The notes beneath the pieces are model-generated. The model was given only the letters and a program-made list of their open reading frames with translations, searched no databases and was not told where the DNA came from. The position numbers and the translations under genes were made by a program. This document shows, in pieces, positions 45,633 through 54,331 of a stretch of 64,000 nucleotides of DNA (position 1 is the first letter of the stretch; every line of letters starts with the position of its first letter). The stretch comes from Evansella clarkii. Its GTDB lineage: Bacteria > Bacillota > Bacilli > Bacillales > Salisediminibacteriaceae. Location of the stretch: contig NZ_KV917376.1 of NCBI RefSeq assembly GCF_002019695.1, positions 4,536,974 to 4,600,973 of the forward strand, in the 5' to 3' direction.

Positions 45633-46376
45633 TTAATCCCGGTAAATCATTTTTCTTGTCATCCCTCCGTCTACCACAATATTTTCTCCTGTAACAAAAG
45701 AGTTTTCAAAGTCTGATAAATAAAAACAGGCTTTAACGATATCTTCCGGATTCCCCACTCTTTTTGAAAAATGCTGTTCATGATCCTCACTGCGCAGCTC
45801 ATCGTAGTTTGCAGTTTCAATCCAGCCTGGACTTACGCTGTTTACCCTGACTTTTCCTGCCAGACTTGCTGAGAGGGCATGAGTCAAAGCGATTATGCCT
45901 CCTTTTGAAGCAGCATACGCTTCTGAATCCGGCTCGGACATCGTGGCTCTCGTAGAGGATATATTAATGACCGACCCTCCAGCTGAAAGATGAGCTGCTC
46001 CATACTTAGCAAACAGAAAAACACTGCTTAAATTAGTATGGATGATCTCTTTCCATTCATCAAAGCTGAGCTCCTCAAGAGGAACAAATCTGGATACTCC
46101 AGCGTTGTTTATAAGTATATCCAGCTTGTCCCCCTTCGATATAACAGTCTCAATGACGGCCTTTACATCCTTTTCCTTTGAAACATCTCCTTCCACAAAG
46201 ACCGCTTCCAGACCTTTTGCTGCAAGCTCTTTTTCGAGCGTTTCTCCTGCCTCTCTGTTCCTGTCACAAAAATAAACAAAAGCTCCTTCTTCTGCGTACC
46301 TTTCGGAAAGTGCCTTGCCGATTCCCTGCGCTCCGCCAGTCACAAGAACGGTTTTCCCTGAAAACTTTCTGCTCAT
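45633..46376 (-). CDS. Short-chain dehydrogenase/reductase
   Basis: 247 residues, classical SDR. The NAD(P) site is TGGAQGIG, then NNAG, the catalytic Ser in INISSTRAT and Y-x3-K in EAYAASKGG. The C terminus reads VVDGGMTRKM. Asp in YFCDRN after strand 2 suggests NAD preference. The substrate is unknown, and no partner gene is adjacent. Confidence 0.85.
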   Translation of the reverse strand: MSRKFSGKTVLVTGGAQGIGKALSERYAEEGAFVYFCDRNREAGETLEKELAAKGLEAVFVEGDVSKEKDVKAVIETVISKGDKLDILINNAGVSRFVPLEELSFDEWKEIIHTNLSSVFLFAKYGAAHLSAGGSVINISSTRATMSEPDSEAYAASKGGIIALTHALSASLAGKVRVNSVSPGWIETANYDELRSEDHEQHFSKRVGNPEDIVKACFYLSDFENSFVTGENIVVDGGMTRKMIYRD

Positions 46377-46433
46377 TTTTATCTCATCCTTTCACAAAAT
46401 ATTTAAAATGCTTGTCCTTCCATGCCGAATGAA

Positions 46434-46465
46434 AAATCCCGCCTTTTTTTCAGAAGGCAGGATAT
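46434..46465 (-). terminator. Terminator after asnO
   Basis: ATCCCGCC (46436–46443) pairs with GGCAGGAT (46456–46463) with one mismatch; the minus strand then has TTTTTC. Confidence 0.65.
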
Positions 46466-46499
46466 TTCCTGGTTACGTATCTATATTGAGCGGTCCTTG

Positions 46500-48344
46500 T
46501 TACCATTTTAGCATGACTTTGTTTTCAGTAAGCCAGTAATGCACCTGAAGCAGATGGGCTATCAGCTGTGGTCCTGTCATAAGCTGCCCGAAATACGGCT
46601 GTTTAAACGAAGCTCCCTTTGTATCAATAAGCTGCTGCAGCTGTTTCTTCTCAAAAATTTCCGTAAGAGGAGTCTCCTTGTCGATAACCTTTTGCAGACC
46701 GTTTGCGGCGAGCCTTACATAGTCCGGATGGTGAGTTTTTGGATAAGGGCTTTTCTTCCTGTAAAGCACATCGTCAGGCAGAATCCCTTCAAGTGCTTTT
46801 CTTAAAATTCCTTTTTCTCTTCCACCCAGCATTTTCATCTCCCATGGTATGTTCCATACATATTCCACGAGCCGGTGATCAGCAAAAGGCACTCTTACTT
46901 CCAGGCTTGCCGCCATGCTCATCCTGTCTTTCCGCTCCAGTAACGTGCTCATAAACCAGATCATATTGACATAAAATAACTCTCTTCGTTTTTTATCCAG
47001 ACCTTTTTCCCCATCGAGATGAGGTACTTCTTTTAATGTTTCCTCATATTGCTTTTCCACATACTCTCTGAGGCTAAGCCTGTTTTTCAGCTCTTCCTTC
47101 AGCAACCCTTCCCTTTCGCCGACAGAATTCATCCACGGAAAGATTGGCTGACTCATCATCTTTTCATCATGAAACCATGGATAGCCCCCGAATATCTCAT
47201 CTGCACATTCTCCTGAAAGACCTACTGTAACGTCCTGTTTAATTTGTTCACAAAACCATAACAGCGACGAATCAATATCTGCCATCCCCGGCAGGTCCCG
47301 GCTTTTTGAAGCTGTTTTAAGATAGTCATACAGGATCTCATTAGATATGACGCAGGTTCTGTGGCTTGTTCTGTAGGATTTTTCCATTTTATGAATCCAC
47401 TGTTTATCTGAGTCCGGCTGAAATTTACTTGATTTAAAATAACGGTCATTCTCTTCATAATCGATGGAGTATGTTTTCAGCTGCCCTCTGCCATTCTTCT
47501 TCAGATAATCTGCACTTATCGCTGTGATTGCACTGGAATCCAGGCCTCCGGACAGAAAGGTACACACCGGAACGTCTGCCACAAGCTGGCGCTGGACTGT
47601 ATCGATAAATAAAGAGCGAACCCGTTCTGCCGTTTCCTCCACTGAATCAGTATGGGGCCTGCTCTCCACCTGCCAGTACCTTCTGATTTCCAGTCCTTCT
47701 TTCGAAAATCTCATCCAGTGCGCCGGCCGTAATTCTTCCATCCCCTTATAAATACCATGGCCCGGTGTCCGGGAAGGGCTTAGTGCGAGGACTTCTCTTA
47801 ATCCACCTTCTTCAAGTACGGGGTCAATATCTTTATGTTTTAATATTGCTTTAATTTCCGAACCAAAGACAACACCATCACCCAGTCTGTAAAAAAACAG
47901 CGGCTTTACACCGAGGCGGTCTCTTGCCAGGAATAACTGCTGTCTTTCTCCGTCCCAGACAGCGAAAGCATATATTCCATTTAATTTATCGAGGCAGCTC
48001 TCCCGCCAGTGGATATAAGCTGTCAGCAGAACTTCTGTATCTGAATGGGTTCGGAAAGTAAAACCTGCTGCCTGAAGCTCTCTTCTCAATTCCTCTGTAT
48101 TATACAATTCACCGTTATAACAAATAGTATAGGAGTTTTCCCCATGAACCTTTGTCATGGGCTGTACTCCCCCTTTAAGGTCAACTACTGCGAGCCTTGT
48201 ATGCCCAAAGGCTGCGTGCTCCTCCAGCCACAGCCGGGAATCATCAGGACCGCGTTTTTCCAACGTGCCTGTTATCGCTGCCATCGTTTTCTTCTCACCT
48301 TTTAAGGAACGGCTGAAGTCGATCCATCCTGTAATGCCGCACAT
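46500..48344 (-). CDS. asnO: Asparagine synthetase (glutamine-hydrolysing), AsnO type
   Basis: 614 residues. N-terminal glutaminase with Cys2 (MCGITGW) and YNGEL; C-terminal synthetase with the ATP pyrophosphate loop FLSGGLDSSAI (about residue 266) and GLSGECADEIFGGYPW. It makes asparagine from aspartate and glutamine with ATP. The length equals B. subtilis AsnO, the form needed for sporulation; AsnB and AsnH are longer or otherwise arranged. AAGGGGG precedes the ATG. Confidence 0.88.
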   Translation of the reverse strand: MCGITGWIDFSRSLKGEKKTMAAITGTLEKRGPDDSRLWLEEHAAFGHTRLAVVDLKGGVQPMTKVHGENSYTICYNGELYNTEELRRELQAAGFTFRTHSDTEVLLTAYIHWRESCLDKLNGIYAFAVWDGERQQLFLARDRLGVKPLFFYRLGDGVVFGSEIKAILKHKDIDPVLEEGGLREVLALSPSRTPGHGIYKGMEELRPAHWMRFSKEGLEIRRYWQVESRPHTDSVEETAERVRSLFIDTVQRQLVADVPVCTFLSGGLDSSAITAISADYLKKNGRGQLKTYSIDYEENDRYFKSSKFQPDSDKQWIHKMEKSYRTSHRTCVISNEILYDYLKTASKSRDLPGMADIDSSLLWFCEQIKQDVTVGLSGECADEIFGGYPWFHDEKMMSQPIFPWMNSVGEREGLLKEELKNRLSLREYVEKQYEETLKEVPHLDGEKGLDKKRRELFYVNMIWFMSTLLERKDRMSMAASLEVRVPFADHRLVEYVWNIPWEMKMLGGREKGILRKALEGILPDDVLYRKKSPYPKTHHPDYVRLAANGLQKVIDKETPLTEIFEKKQLQQLIDTKGASFKQPYFGQLMTGPQLIAHLLQVHYWLTENKVMLKW

Positions 48345-48600
48345 CCTGTATCCCCCTTATAAGCAGACAAACTTTGTGATCGCCTGTTACATAGCGAAAA
48401 TAAAGTATAAATAGTTTTGCACTTTATTATGGTATTCATTTTTTATCCATCTGTGTCTTCTGGAGACAATCAAACAGAATCGCTAATTCCAGCCTTCCTC
48501 CTAAAACCCTTTAGCTCTGCAATGGCATCAGTTTCCTGTACTATAAAAAAAGCCTGTATATATCCAGGTAAGCAGTTCGTACCTTGGAAAAAATCCAAGC
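48345..48600. other. asnO upstream region
   Basis: About 250 bp with no supported gene. On the minus strand it must hold the asnO promoter. TTTATACTTTA near 48405 is AT-rich, but I find no sure SigE or SigA pair. It runs into the first half-unit of the 51-bp array. Confidence 0.5.
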
Positions 48601-48992
48601 TGATTTTCAAATTACAAATACTGCAAGAGCTTCTTGCATCCCCTGAGTTTCGGATTTTCAATTTTCAAGTACCGCAAGAGCTTCTTGCATCCCTTGAGTT
48701 CCGGATTTTCAATTCTCAAGTACCGCAAGAGCTTCTTGCATCCCTTGAGTTCCGGATTTTCAATTCTCAAGTACCGCAAGAGCTTCTTGCATCCCCTGAG
48801 TTCCGGATTTTTGATTTTCAAGTACCGCAAGAGGCTCTTGCATCCCCTGAGTTTCGGATTTTTAATTTTCAAGTACCGCAAGAGGCTCTTGCATCCCCTG
48901 AGTTTCGGATTTTTAATTTTCAAGTACCGCAAGACCTTCTTGCGTACCCTGAGTTCCAGATTTTTAAATCTCAATTACCGCAAGAAAATCCA
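48601..48992. repeat. 51-bp tandem repeat array (seven full units plus partial ends)
   Basis: Full units start at 48623, 48674, 48725, 48776, 48827, 48878 and 48929, with partial units on both sides. Each starts GCAAGA-NNN-TCTTGC, a 6-bp dyad, and goes on to CCCTGAG…TTCAAGTACC, where CTTGAG/CTCAAG forms a second dyad. Loop bases of the first dyad vary (GCT, GGC, CCT) while the stem stays fixed. Since 51 is a multiple of 3, three of six frames stay open through the array. None has a ribosome site, so I regard it as non-coding. Confidence 0.88.
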
Positions 48993-49228
48993 CTGCACTG
49001 TAAAGTTACAGCAAATAACACAATGACAACAGTTATTATAATTATGTTATTTGTGCTGATTTTTTGCAGGCTGATACAGTGTCATTAATATCCAGTAATC
49101 GTTGATATATAAACGAACATAAACAGACCAAACCCTTAGATTTGGCCTGTGCTGTTTCATATTTTCTCCAGCTTGTGAAATCAGATTGCCTCAGAATAAG
49201 CCTGACAAGCTCCCATTTAGAAAACCCG

Positions 49229-49699
49229 TTATACATTCTCCTGTTTCCGGATATGCTCCAGCAGGCGTTCGCACCCTTCCGTGACTAATTCGTACACCTC
49301 CGGAAAGTTCCCGGTAAAATACGGATCCGGCACGTCAGCCGAGGCAGCCGACGGGACGAAATCGAGCAACCGGGCTACCTCTCCAATCTTTTCTCTTCCC
49401 CTGAGTTTGTTAAGATTTCCTATGTTCGAAGCATCCATTCCAATAATATAATCGTAATTTTTCAAGTCATGGGAAGTTACCTGTCTTGCGGTAATCCCGT
49501 TATGGTCAATACTATTTTCATCGAGAATTTTCAATGTCCCTTCATGAGGACGGCTGCCAATATGCCAGTCCCCCGTGCCTGCGGAATCTGCAGTGATTTT
49601 ATTTTCCAGCCCCGCCTCTGCCGTTTTCTGCCTGAAGATAGCTTCTGCCATCGGGGATCTGCAGATGTTTCCTAAACATACAAATAATACTTTAATCAC
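49229..49699 (-). CDS. yfkJ: Low-molecular-weight protein tyrosine phosphatase (YfkJ-like)
   Basis: 156 residues. The P-loop CLGNICRS (C8, R14) and the general-acid Asp in VPDPYFTG are intact. It removes phosphate from phosphotyrosine, and related Bacillus enzymes also act on phosphoarginine. Length and sequence are nearer YfkJ than YwlE. About 240 bp separate it from the repeat array, and the next gene upstream ends in its own terminator. Confidence 0.85.
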   Translation of the reverse strand: MIKVLFVCLGNICRSPMAEAIFRQKTAEAGLENKITADSAGTGDWHIGSRPHEGTLKILDENSIDHNGITARQVTSHDLKNYDYIIGMDASNIGNLNKLRGREKIGEVARLLDFVPSAASADVPDPYFTGNFPEVYELVTEGCERLLEHIRKQENV

Positions 49700-49780
49700 T
49701 GGCTATCTCTCCTTTTGCCGACATTCTCCGTTCATTTTATTATTATATTCCCCGTTGCGCCAGTAAAATATATAAGACAG

Positions 49781-49809
49781 AAAAAAACCTCCTGGATTAT
49801 CCAAGAGGC
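49781..49809 (-). terminator. Terminator overlapping the end of the gene at 49797–50111
   Basis: CCTCCTGGA (49788–49796) pairs with TCCAAGAGG (49800–49808), with one mismatch, then TTTTTTTC on the minus strand. The stop codon of the gene lies in the 3-base loop. Confidence 0.8.
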
Positions 49810-50111
49810 TGAAGGACTTTCTCTTCTTCAAGTAAATAACTGAAATTACGGCGAATATCTTTTAACACCTCTGCTAAATCCTCATACTCCACTCCGATTT
49901 GATACTTTTTTATACTGGTCAAAGAAAGAGAATCATTCGGGTGAGCAGTGAGGATCTGGACGATTTCTTCAGGATCGCATTCAATCTCTTCTACTCTTTC
50001 TCCTTCACAATGGCAATCAGCATTTTCAAATCTTTCATATACTATATATATGTCCTCCCTGGTAACTTCGGCCAGCAATTCCCTTGTTTCCACCAAATCT
50101 TTTACGATCAT
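49797..50111 (-). CDS. Small acidic protein of unknown function
   Basis: 104 residues from the ATG at 50111, about ten bases after GAGGG. It is soluble, acidic and mainly helical, with one CHCEGE segment (about residue 33–38). I do not recognise the family. The frame stays open 72 bases upstream but without a clear site. It stands alone, closed by its own terminator. Confidence 0.65.
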   Translation of the reverse strand: MIVKDLVETRELLAEVTREDIYIVYERFENADCHCEGERVEEIECDPEEIVQILTAHPNDSLSLTSIKKYQIGVEYEDLAEVLKDIRRNFSYLLEEEKVLQPLG

Positions 50112-50308
50112 TTGAAAGACACCCTCTTTTCCGTTATTTTCCCGGAAGCAGTCTTCCGGATAAAAGTTTGTGAATGTTGTCACTTTCTCCCTGCATCTTT
50201 AATATACAACTTATTCAGGCTGCATGCGGAAAAAAATGTGACTATTCCTTTAACATTCTGGGAGAAGAAGGCGCAGACAGCCAGAATTCTTCCCGGCTCT
50301 CTGCTGCT

Positions 50309-51577
50309 TCATTTTTTATGCCCTCCCACAAGGGTGTTTCGGTGTCTCGCTGTTCCTCCTTCGGTATAGGAAACTGCGCGAAGGAGACTGTTAGCTCCAT
50401 GCTTGCGGCGGATTTCATCCATAGCGTATCCAAGAGCCCGCTGTTTAGGTCTTTCGTTATTAAAAAGATTCAGCTGTATCACATCGTCGTTATAAATATT
50501 TGAAAGTGCCACAGAAATGCGGCGGACAATACTGCCGTTGAAATTTCTCCGAAAAATGTCTAAGCACACATGGTAGATTTCCATTGTGATGTTCGTAGGT
50601 TCCTGTACCGTCTGCTGCCTGTAAAATCCAGGTTCACTGACAGCTTTGCTGTAGCCAAGCCCCAGGCAGATTGTCTGTCCGGCTTTTTTTTCTTTTCGGG
50701 CCCTTGCTGCAACTTCCTCACACATTTCAAGAATAACCCGCTTAATTTCCGTTTCGTCCTTATAATCCCTGAGAAGAATCTGGCTTTTACCATAGCTGAT
50801 CTGCCCGCTTAAAATCGGGGCACCAAGTTCCGACAAGTCAACCCCGTTAGCATGGTAATATAACTGGTTCCCCATTATCCCGAACTCTTTTTCCAGCTTG
50901 TGCAGAGGATAGTTCGCAAGCTGCCCTACAGAAAAAATCCCCATCCGGTGAAGCCGCTTTTCCACCCTTGAGCCAATTCCCCACATTTTCTGCAGGGGGG
51001 ATACAGGCCACAGCTTTTCTTCTACGTCTTCATACCCCCAGCTTGCAATACCTCCTTCTGTCTTTTTAGCTTCAAGGTCAAGGCAGAGCTTGGAAAGAAG
51101 CATGTTAGGACCGATTCCCACAGCACAGCTAAGGCCAAACTGATGATACATGTCCTTCTGAATTCTGGCAGCCAGTTCCTGCGGGCTCCCCCACAACCGT
51201 TCCGTACCGCTTATATCGAGAAAACTTTCATCTACACTGTATGTGTGAATCGCCTCCATCGGCACATAACGATGAAAAAGCTCTGTCACTTGCACAGAGA
51301 TATTTAAGTAGGTGGCCATAGCCGCGTTTACGAGCTTAATCTTTGGGTCTTCCGGCACTTCAAACAGCCGGTTTCCTGTTTTTATTCCAAAGTCCCTTTT
51401 CATCGCCGGAGTCGCTGCAAGAATCACACTTCCCTCCCTCTTCGTGTCTCCTACTACCGCAAGATGGCACGAAAGAGGGTCAAGGCCCAGCGATACAGCA
51501 GCACAGCTGGCATAAAAACTTTTCATATCTATGCACAGAACCATTCTTCCAGACTTTTGCTGATTATCCCACCTCAT
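50309..51577 (-). CDS. uvrX: Y-family DNA polymerase (UvrX/YqjW-like)
   Basis: 422 residues from the ATG at 51577, with AAGGAGG upstream. ImpB/MucB/SamB polymerase: CIDMKSFYASCAAV (first catalytic Asp), YSVDESFLDISG (the SxDE motif), and the little-finger domain from about residue 240. It carries out translesion DNA synthesis. UvrX/YqjW types differ from housekeeping DinB by length and the N-terminal part. A LexA box overlaps the promoter, so it should be SOS-induced. Confidence 0.87.
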   Translation of the reverse strand: MRWDNQQKSGRMVLCIDMKSFYASCAAVSLGLDPLSCHLAVVGDTKREGSVILAATPAMKRDFGIKTGNRLFEVPEDPKIKLVNAAMATYLNISVQVTELFHRYVPMEAIHTYSVDESFLDISGTERLWGSPQELAARIQKDMYHQFGLSCAVGIGPNMLLSKLCLDLEAKKTEGGIASWGYEDVEEKLWPVSPLQKMWGIGSRVEKRLHRMGIFSVGQLANYPLHKLEKEFGIMGNQLYYHANGVDLSELGAPILSGQISYGKSQILLRDYKDETEIKRVILEMCEEVAARARKEKKAGQTICLGLGYSKAVSEPGFYRQQTVQEPTNITMEIYHVCLDIFRRNFNGSIVRRISVALSNIYNDDVIQLNLFNNERPKQRALGYAMDEIRRKHGANSLLRAVSYTEGGTARHRNTLVGGHKK

Positions 51578-51600
51578 TGTTGCCTCCTTCTCCTGAACAG

Positions 51601-51655
51601 GGAACAAACGTTCTCGTCTGTGTTTATTATATTCCCCGTTCTACTTAATATTCAA
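51601..51655 (-). promoter_or_regulatory. uvrX promoter with LexA (SOS) box
   Basis: On the minus strand TTGAAT (51650–51655) and TATAAT (51626–51631) are spaced by 18 bp. AGAACGTTTGTTCC (51601–51614) has the GAAC-N4-GTTC core of the Bacillus LexA/DinR site and would cover the transcription start. Confidence 0.8.
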
Positions 51656-51727
51656 CTGGAAATTAATGTTTGGGGGAGAAGATGAAAAGAAGGTGAGGTA
51701 TGAAACTAAAGAAGGAGGAAGGAGGAA

Positions 51728-51763
51728 ATAAAAAAATGGCCACACCTGAATAAAGTGTGCCCA
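51728..51763 (-). terminator. Terminator after the yqjQ-like gene
   Basis: TGGCCACAC (51737–51745) pairs with GTGTGCCCA (51755–51763) with one mismatch; the minus strand then has ATTTTTTTATTT. A second 10-bp dyad, CTGGACAAAT (51796–51805) with ATTTGTCCAG (51824–51833), lies between this and the gene. Confidence 0.65.
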
Positions 51764-51875
51764 TAACGGATTTAATTGAAAATGCGGAAACTAATCTGGA
51801 CAAATATTTAAGTTTTTACTAAGATTTGTCCAGCAAATCACCATTAAAAACTTCCTCCCCAGGCGGCTTTATTTT

Positions 51876-52670
51876 TCACTTTTTCTTAAACTGGCTGCCG
51901 GCAACAGCTTCTGTAAGTCCGGGAAATAACTGATAAAGCTTAGCCCCGAGCCCCATCCAGAAGGGCAGATTAACTTCCCTTTTAGGTTTTTCAATTAAAT
52001 TGACAAGACGAAGAGCGACTTTTTCCGGATCAAGCATGAATTTTTCCACGTTCTTGCGGTATTCGCCGGTACTGTCTGCTGTGTGGAAGAAGTCTGTCCG
52101 TACCGGACCTGGATTGACAACACTTACATGTATGCCGCTGTGGTCCAGCTCCATACGCAGACTGTTTGCAAAGCCGAGTAAAGCATGCTTCGTAGCCGAG
52201 TACCCGGAAGATTTTGGGGTTGCGAGTTTTCCCGCAAGTGAAGCAATGAAAATAATATGTCCGCTTCTCCTCTTCCTCATCTGGGGAAGAACCGCTTTTG
52301 TACAGGCAACAGCACCGTATAAATTAACATCAAACATTGCTCTGAAGTTATCCAGGCTGCCTTCTTCCACAGATTCAAAGATTCCAAAACCTGCGTTATT
52401 AATGAGAGCATCCACCGGCCCCGCTTCGTCCGAAATCTCGTTAAAGACTCTTTCAACTTCCTGTTCATTCGTAACATCCAGTTTAAAAGTAAATGGTGTA
52501 ATTCCTGTTTCCTTTTTAATGGCTTCGGAAACAGCCTGCAGTTTTTCTCCGGAGCGGGCAAGGAGAACCGGGGTCCCTCCTCTTTTCGCAACTTCAAAAG
52601 CAGCATACTGCCCGATGCCCCGGGAAGCACCAGTAATTACCACCGTTAAGTTTTTCCAATCAGTTCTCAT
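51876..52670 (-). CDS. yqjQ: Short-chain dehydrogenase (YqjQ-like)
   Basis: 264 residues from the ATG at 52670, after AAAGGGAG. SDR features: TGASRGIG, NNAG, Ser in IFIASLAGK and YSATKHA. The C-terminal tail (GLGAKLYQLFPGLTEAVAGS) is hydrophobic and typical of YqjQ/DltE-like reductases. The substrate is unknown. Confidence 0.8.
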   Translation of the reverse strand: MRTDWKNLTVVITGASRGIGQYAAFEVAKRGGTPVLLARSGEKLQAVSEAIKKETGITPFTFKLDVTNEQEVERVFNEISDEAGPVDALINNAGFGIFESVEEGSLDNFRAMFDVNLYGAVACTKAVLPQMRKRRSGHIIFIASLAGKLATPKSSGYSATKHALLGFANSLRMELDHSGIHVSVVNPGPVRTDFFHTADSTGEYRKNVEKFMLDPEKVALRLVNLIEKPKREVNLPFWMGLGAKLYQLFPGLTEAVAGSQFKKK

Positions 52671-52901
52671 TTTTCTCTCCCTTTCTCTGCTTAGGGCGGA
52701 AATACTCACTTATATAAAAAGCTGCTTCCAAAGATGGAAAAAGGCCCTTAATATTCAGGCCAGAAATCCTTCCTTTTCACCCCGCGTATATTAAGCTATA
52801 ATTAAAGACATATTATGCTATTTTATACTATTATATAAATCAACCATTTTATTATACAACAACACTTTGTCTTGCCTGGCTGATTAGGAGGTATATCGCT
52901 T

Positions 52902-54215
52902 ATGAAGAAAAGCCATTACGACGCAGTTATCGTCGGAGGGGGCTTAGCTGGATTATCAGCAGCTGCTTATCTTGCCCACAGCGGAAAAAAAGTAGCTGTC
53001 ATCGAAAGAGGAAAACTTGGCGGCCGAGCCATGACTATAAAACTAAAAGGCTTTCAGTTTAACTTTGGTGCTCACGCGATTTATGGACGGGACCAGTCTT
53101 ATTTGACAAAAATCGAACAGGAACTGGGATTAAAGTTGTACTGGTCTGATTTTACCCAGTTGAAAGCGAAATACGACCTTGGAGATGAAGTGTCTGTAGT
53201 GCCTACCAATATAGGCGGCCTTCTCCAGACAAAACTATTAAGGGGAATGGATAAATTCCGCTTCGCCTACCATATTATGTTTACGATGCTCGGTTTTGAA
53301 AAGGGTGACCCTGATGTATCTATAAAAGAATGGCTGGACGGGAAAAAAGTAAGCCCTGCTGTAAAAGAAATGATGCTTAACCTTGCATCGACAAACTTCT
53401 TTACCGGAGAACCGGAACGAATTCCTTCAGATGTATTCTTCGGCTATTATCGCAGGCTTTTTAAAACGAATATACCGGTCAGCTATATTCAGGGGGGCTG
53501 GAGAAGCCTGATTGAAGAATTTATAAAAATTATTGAGAGTAACGGCGGAGAAATCATTACGAAGACAAGGGCAAACGGCGTGACCACGGAAAAAGATAAA
53601 GTGACCGAAGTGCGCACTAAAAAAACAATCTATACTGCGGATGACTTTGTTTTCGCCATCCCTCCCGAGGAACTGAAAGAGCTGTTTTCAGAAACAGAGC
53701 TTGAAAAAGAGCTGGAAGATTATACAGATTACGAACCGACTTACGTTATGTTCTATGATGTAGGGTTAAAAAAACGTATCGACTCGCAATATACCTATAT
53801 TTTTGATAAAGACCGGCAGATTTTCATCACCGATATTTCTTATTATGATATGGAGGCTGCACCTCCGGGAGGACAGCTGCTTCAGGCTGTTGCCTATCTG
53901 AAAAAAGAGGAAGTAAACAATCCGGACGCATATACTGATATTAAAGACAAAATTGAAGAATTTTACGATAAACACTTTGAAGGCTGGCGGAAACAGCTGA
54001 TCGTTCCCCGGGTATCAAAAACTGCTGTTGTGCAGGCAATAAAATGGACGATGAAGCAGCGGGGACTTCCAACATCGTTCCCTCAGTATTCAAACGCACA
54101 TTTTGCAGGAGACTGGTGCCAGGGGGCCGGCCAGCTTTCAGAACTCTCCTTCTCAAGCGCCTATAATTCATGCCAGCGGATTTTAAAAAAAGAGACCAGC
54201 AAACAAGTGGGCTGA
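52902..54215 (+). CDS. FAD-dependent amine oxidase/phytoene desaturase-like protein
   Basis: 437 residues. A dinucleotide-binding motif (VIVGGGLAGLSAAAYLAHSG, residues about 9–28) opens the protein, followed by the second FAD motif GGRAMT; the C-terminal FAD motif is HFAGDWCQGAG. The family includes phytoene desaturases and protoporphyrinogen oxidase-like enzymes. No carotenoid or haem genes are nearby, so the substrate cannot be named. AGGAGG precedes the ATG. Confidence 0.8.
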   Translation: MKKSHYDAVIVGGGLAGLSAAAYLAHSGKKVAVIERGKLGGRAMTIKLKGFQFNFGAHAIYGRDQSYLTKIEQELGLKLYWSDFTQLKAKYDLGDEVSVVPTNIGGLLQTKLLRGMDKFRFAYHIMFTMLGFEKGDPDVSIKEWLDGKKVSPAVKEMMLNLASTNFFTGEPERIPSDVFFGYYRRLFKTNIPVSYIQGGWRSLIEEFIKIIESNGGEIITKTRANGVTTEKDKVTEVRTKKTIYTADDFVFAIPPEELKELFSETELEKELEDYTDYEPTYVMFYDVGLKKRIDSQYTYIFDKDRQIFITDISYYDMEAAPPGGQLLQAVAYLKKEEVNNPDAYTDIKDKIEEFYDKHFEGWRKQLIVPRVSKTAVVQAIKWTMKQRGLPTSFPQYSNAHFAGDWCQGAGQLSELSFSSAYNSCQRILKKETSKQVG

Positions 54216-54239
54216 CTGGGCCCGGGTAAAATTTAATCG

Positions 54240-54274
54240 AAAAAAAGCCTGTTCTTTTTTCAGGCTTTTTCTTT
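54240..54274 (+). terminator. Terminator after the FAD protein gene
   Basis: AAAGCCTG (54244–54251) pairs with CAGGCTTT (54261–54268), followed by a T-rich tail. Confidence 0.8.
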
Positions 54275-54331
54275 TTAGTAAAATAAGAGAGTAACATAAA
54301 GTCCCGTATTGTTATGGAGGAAGTTAAATCA

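Noticed and set aside
48612-48974. 120-residue basic repeat protein on the minus strand
   Set aside because: TTG start with no ribosome site; a by-product of the same 51-bp unit.
48601-48992. CRISPR array
   Set aside because: The whole 51-bp unit is repeated with no unique spacers, and no cas genes are nearby.
48417-49088. 223-residue protein with 17-residue repeats on the plus strand
   Set aside because: Starts without a ribosome site, three frames stay open alike because the unit is 51 bp, and changes follow the dyads, not codon positions.
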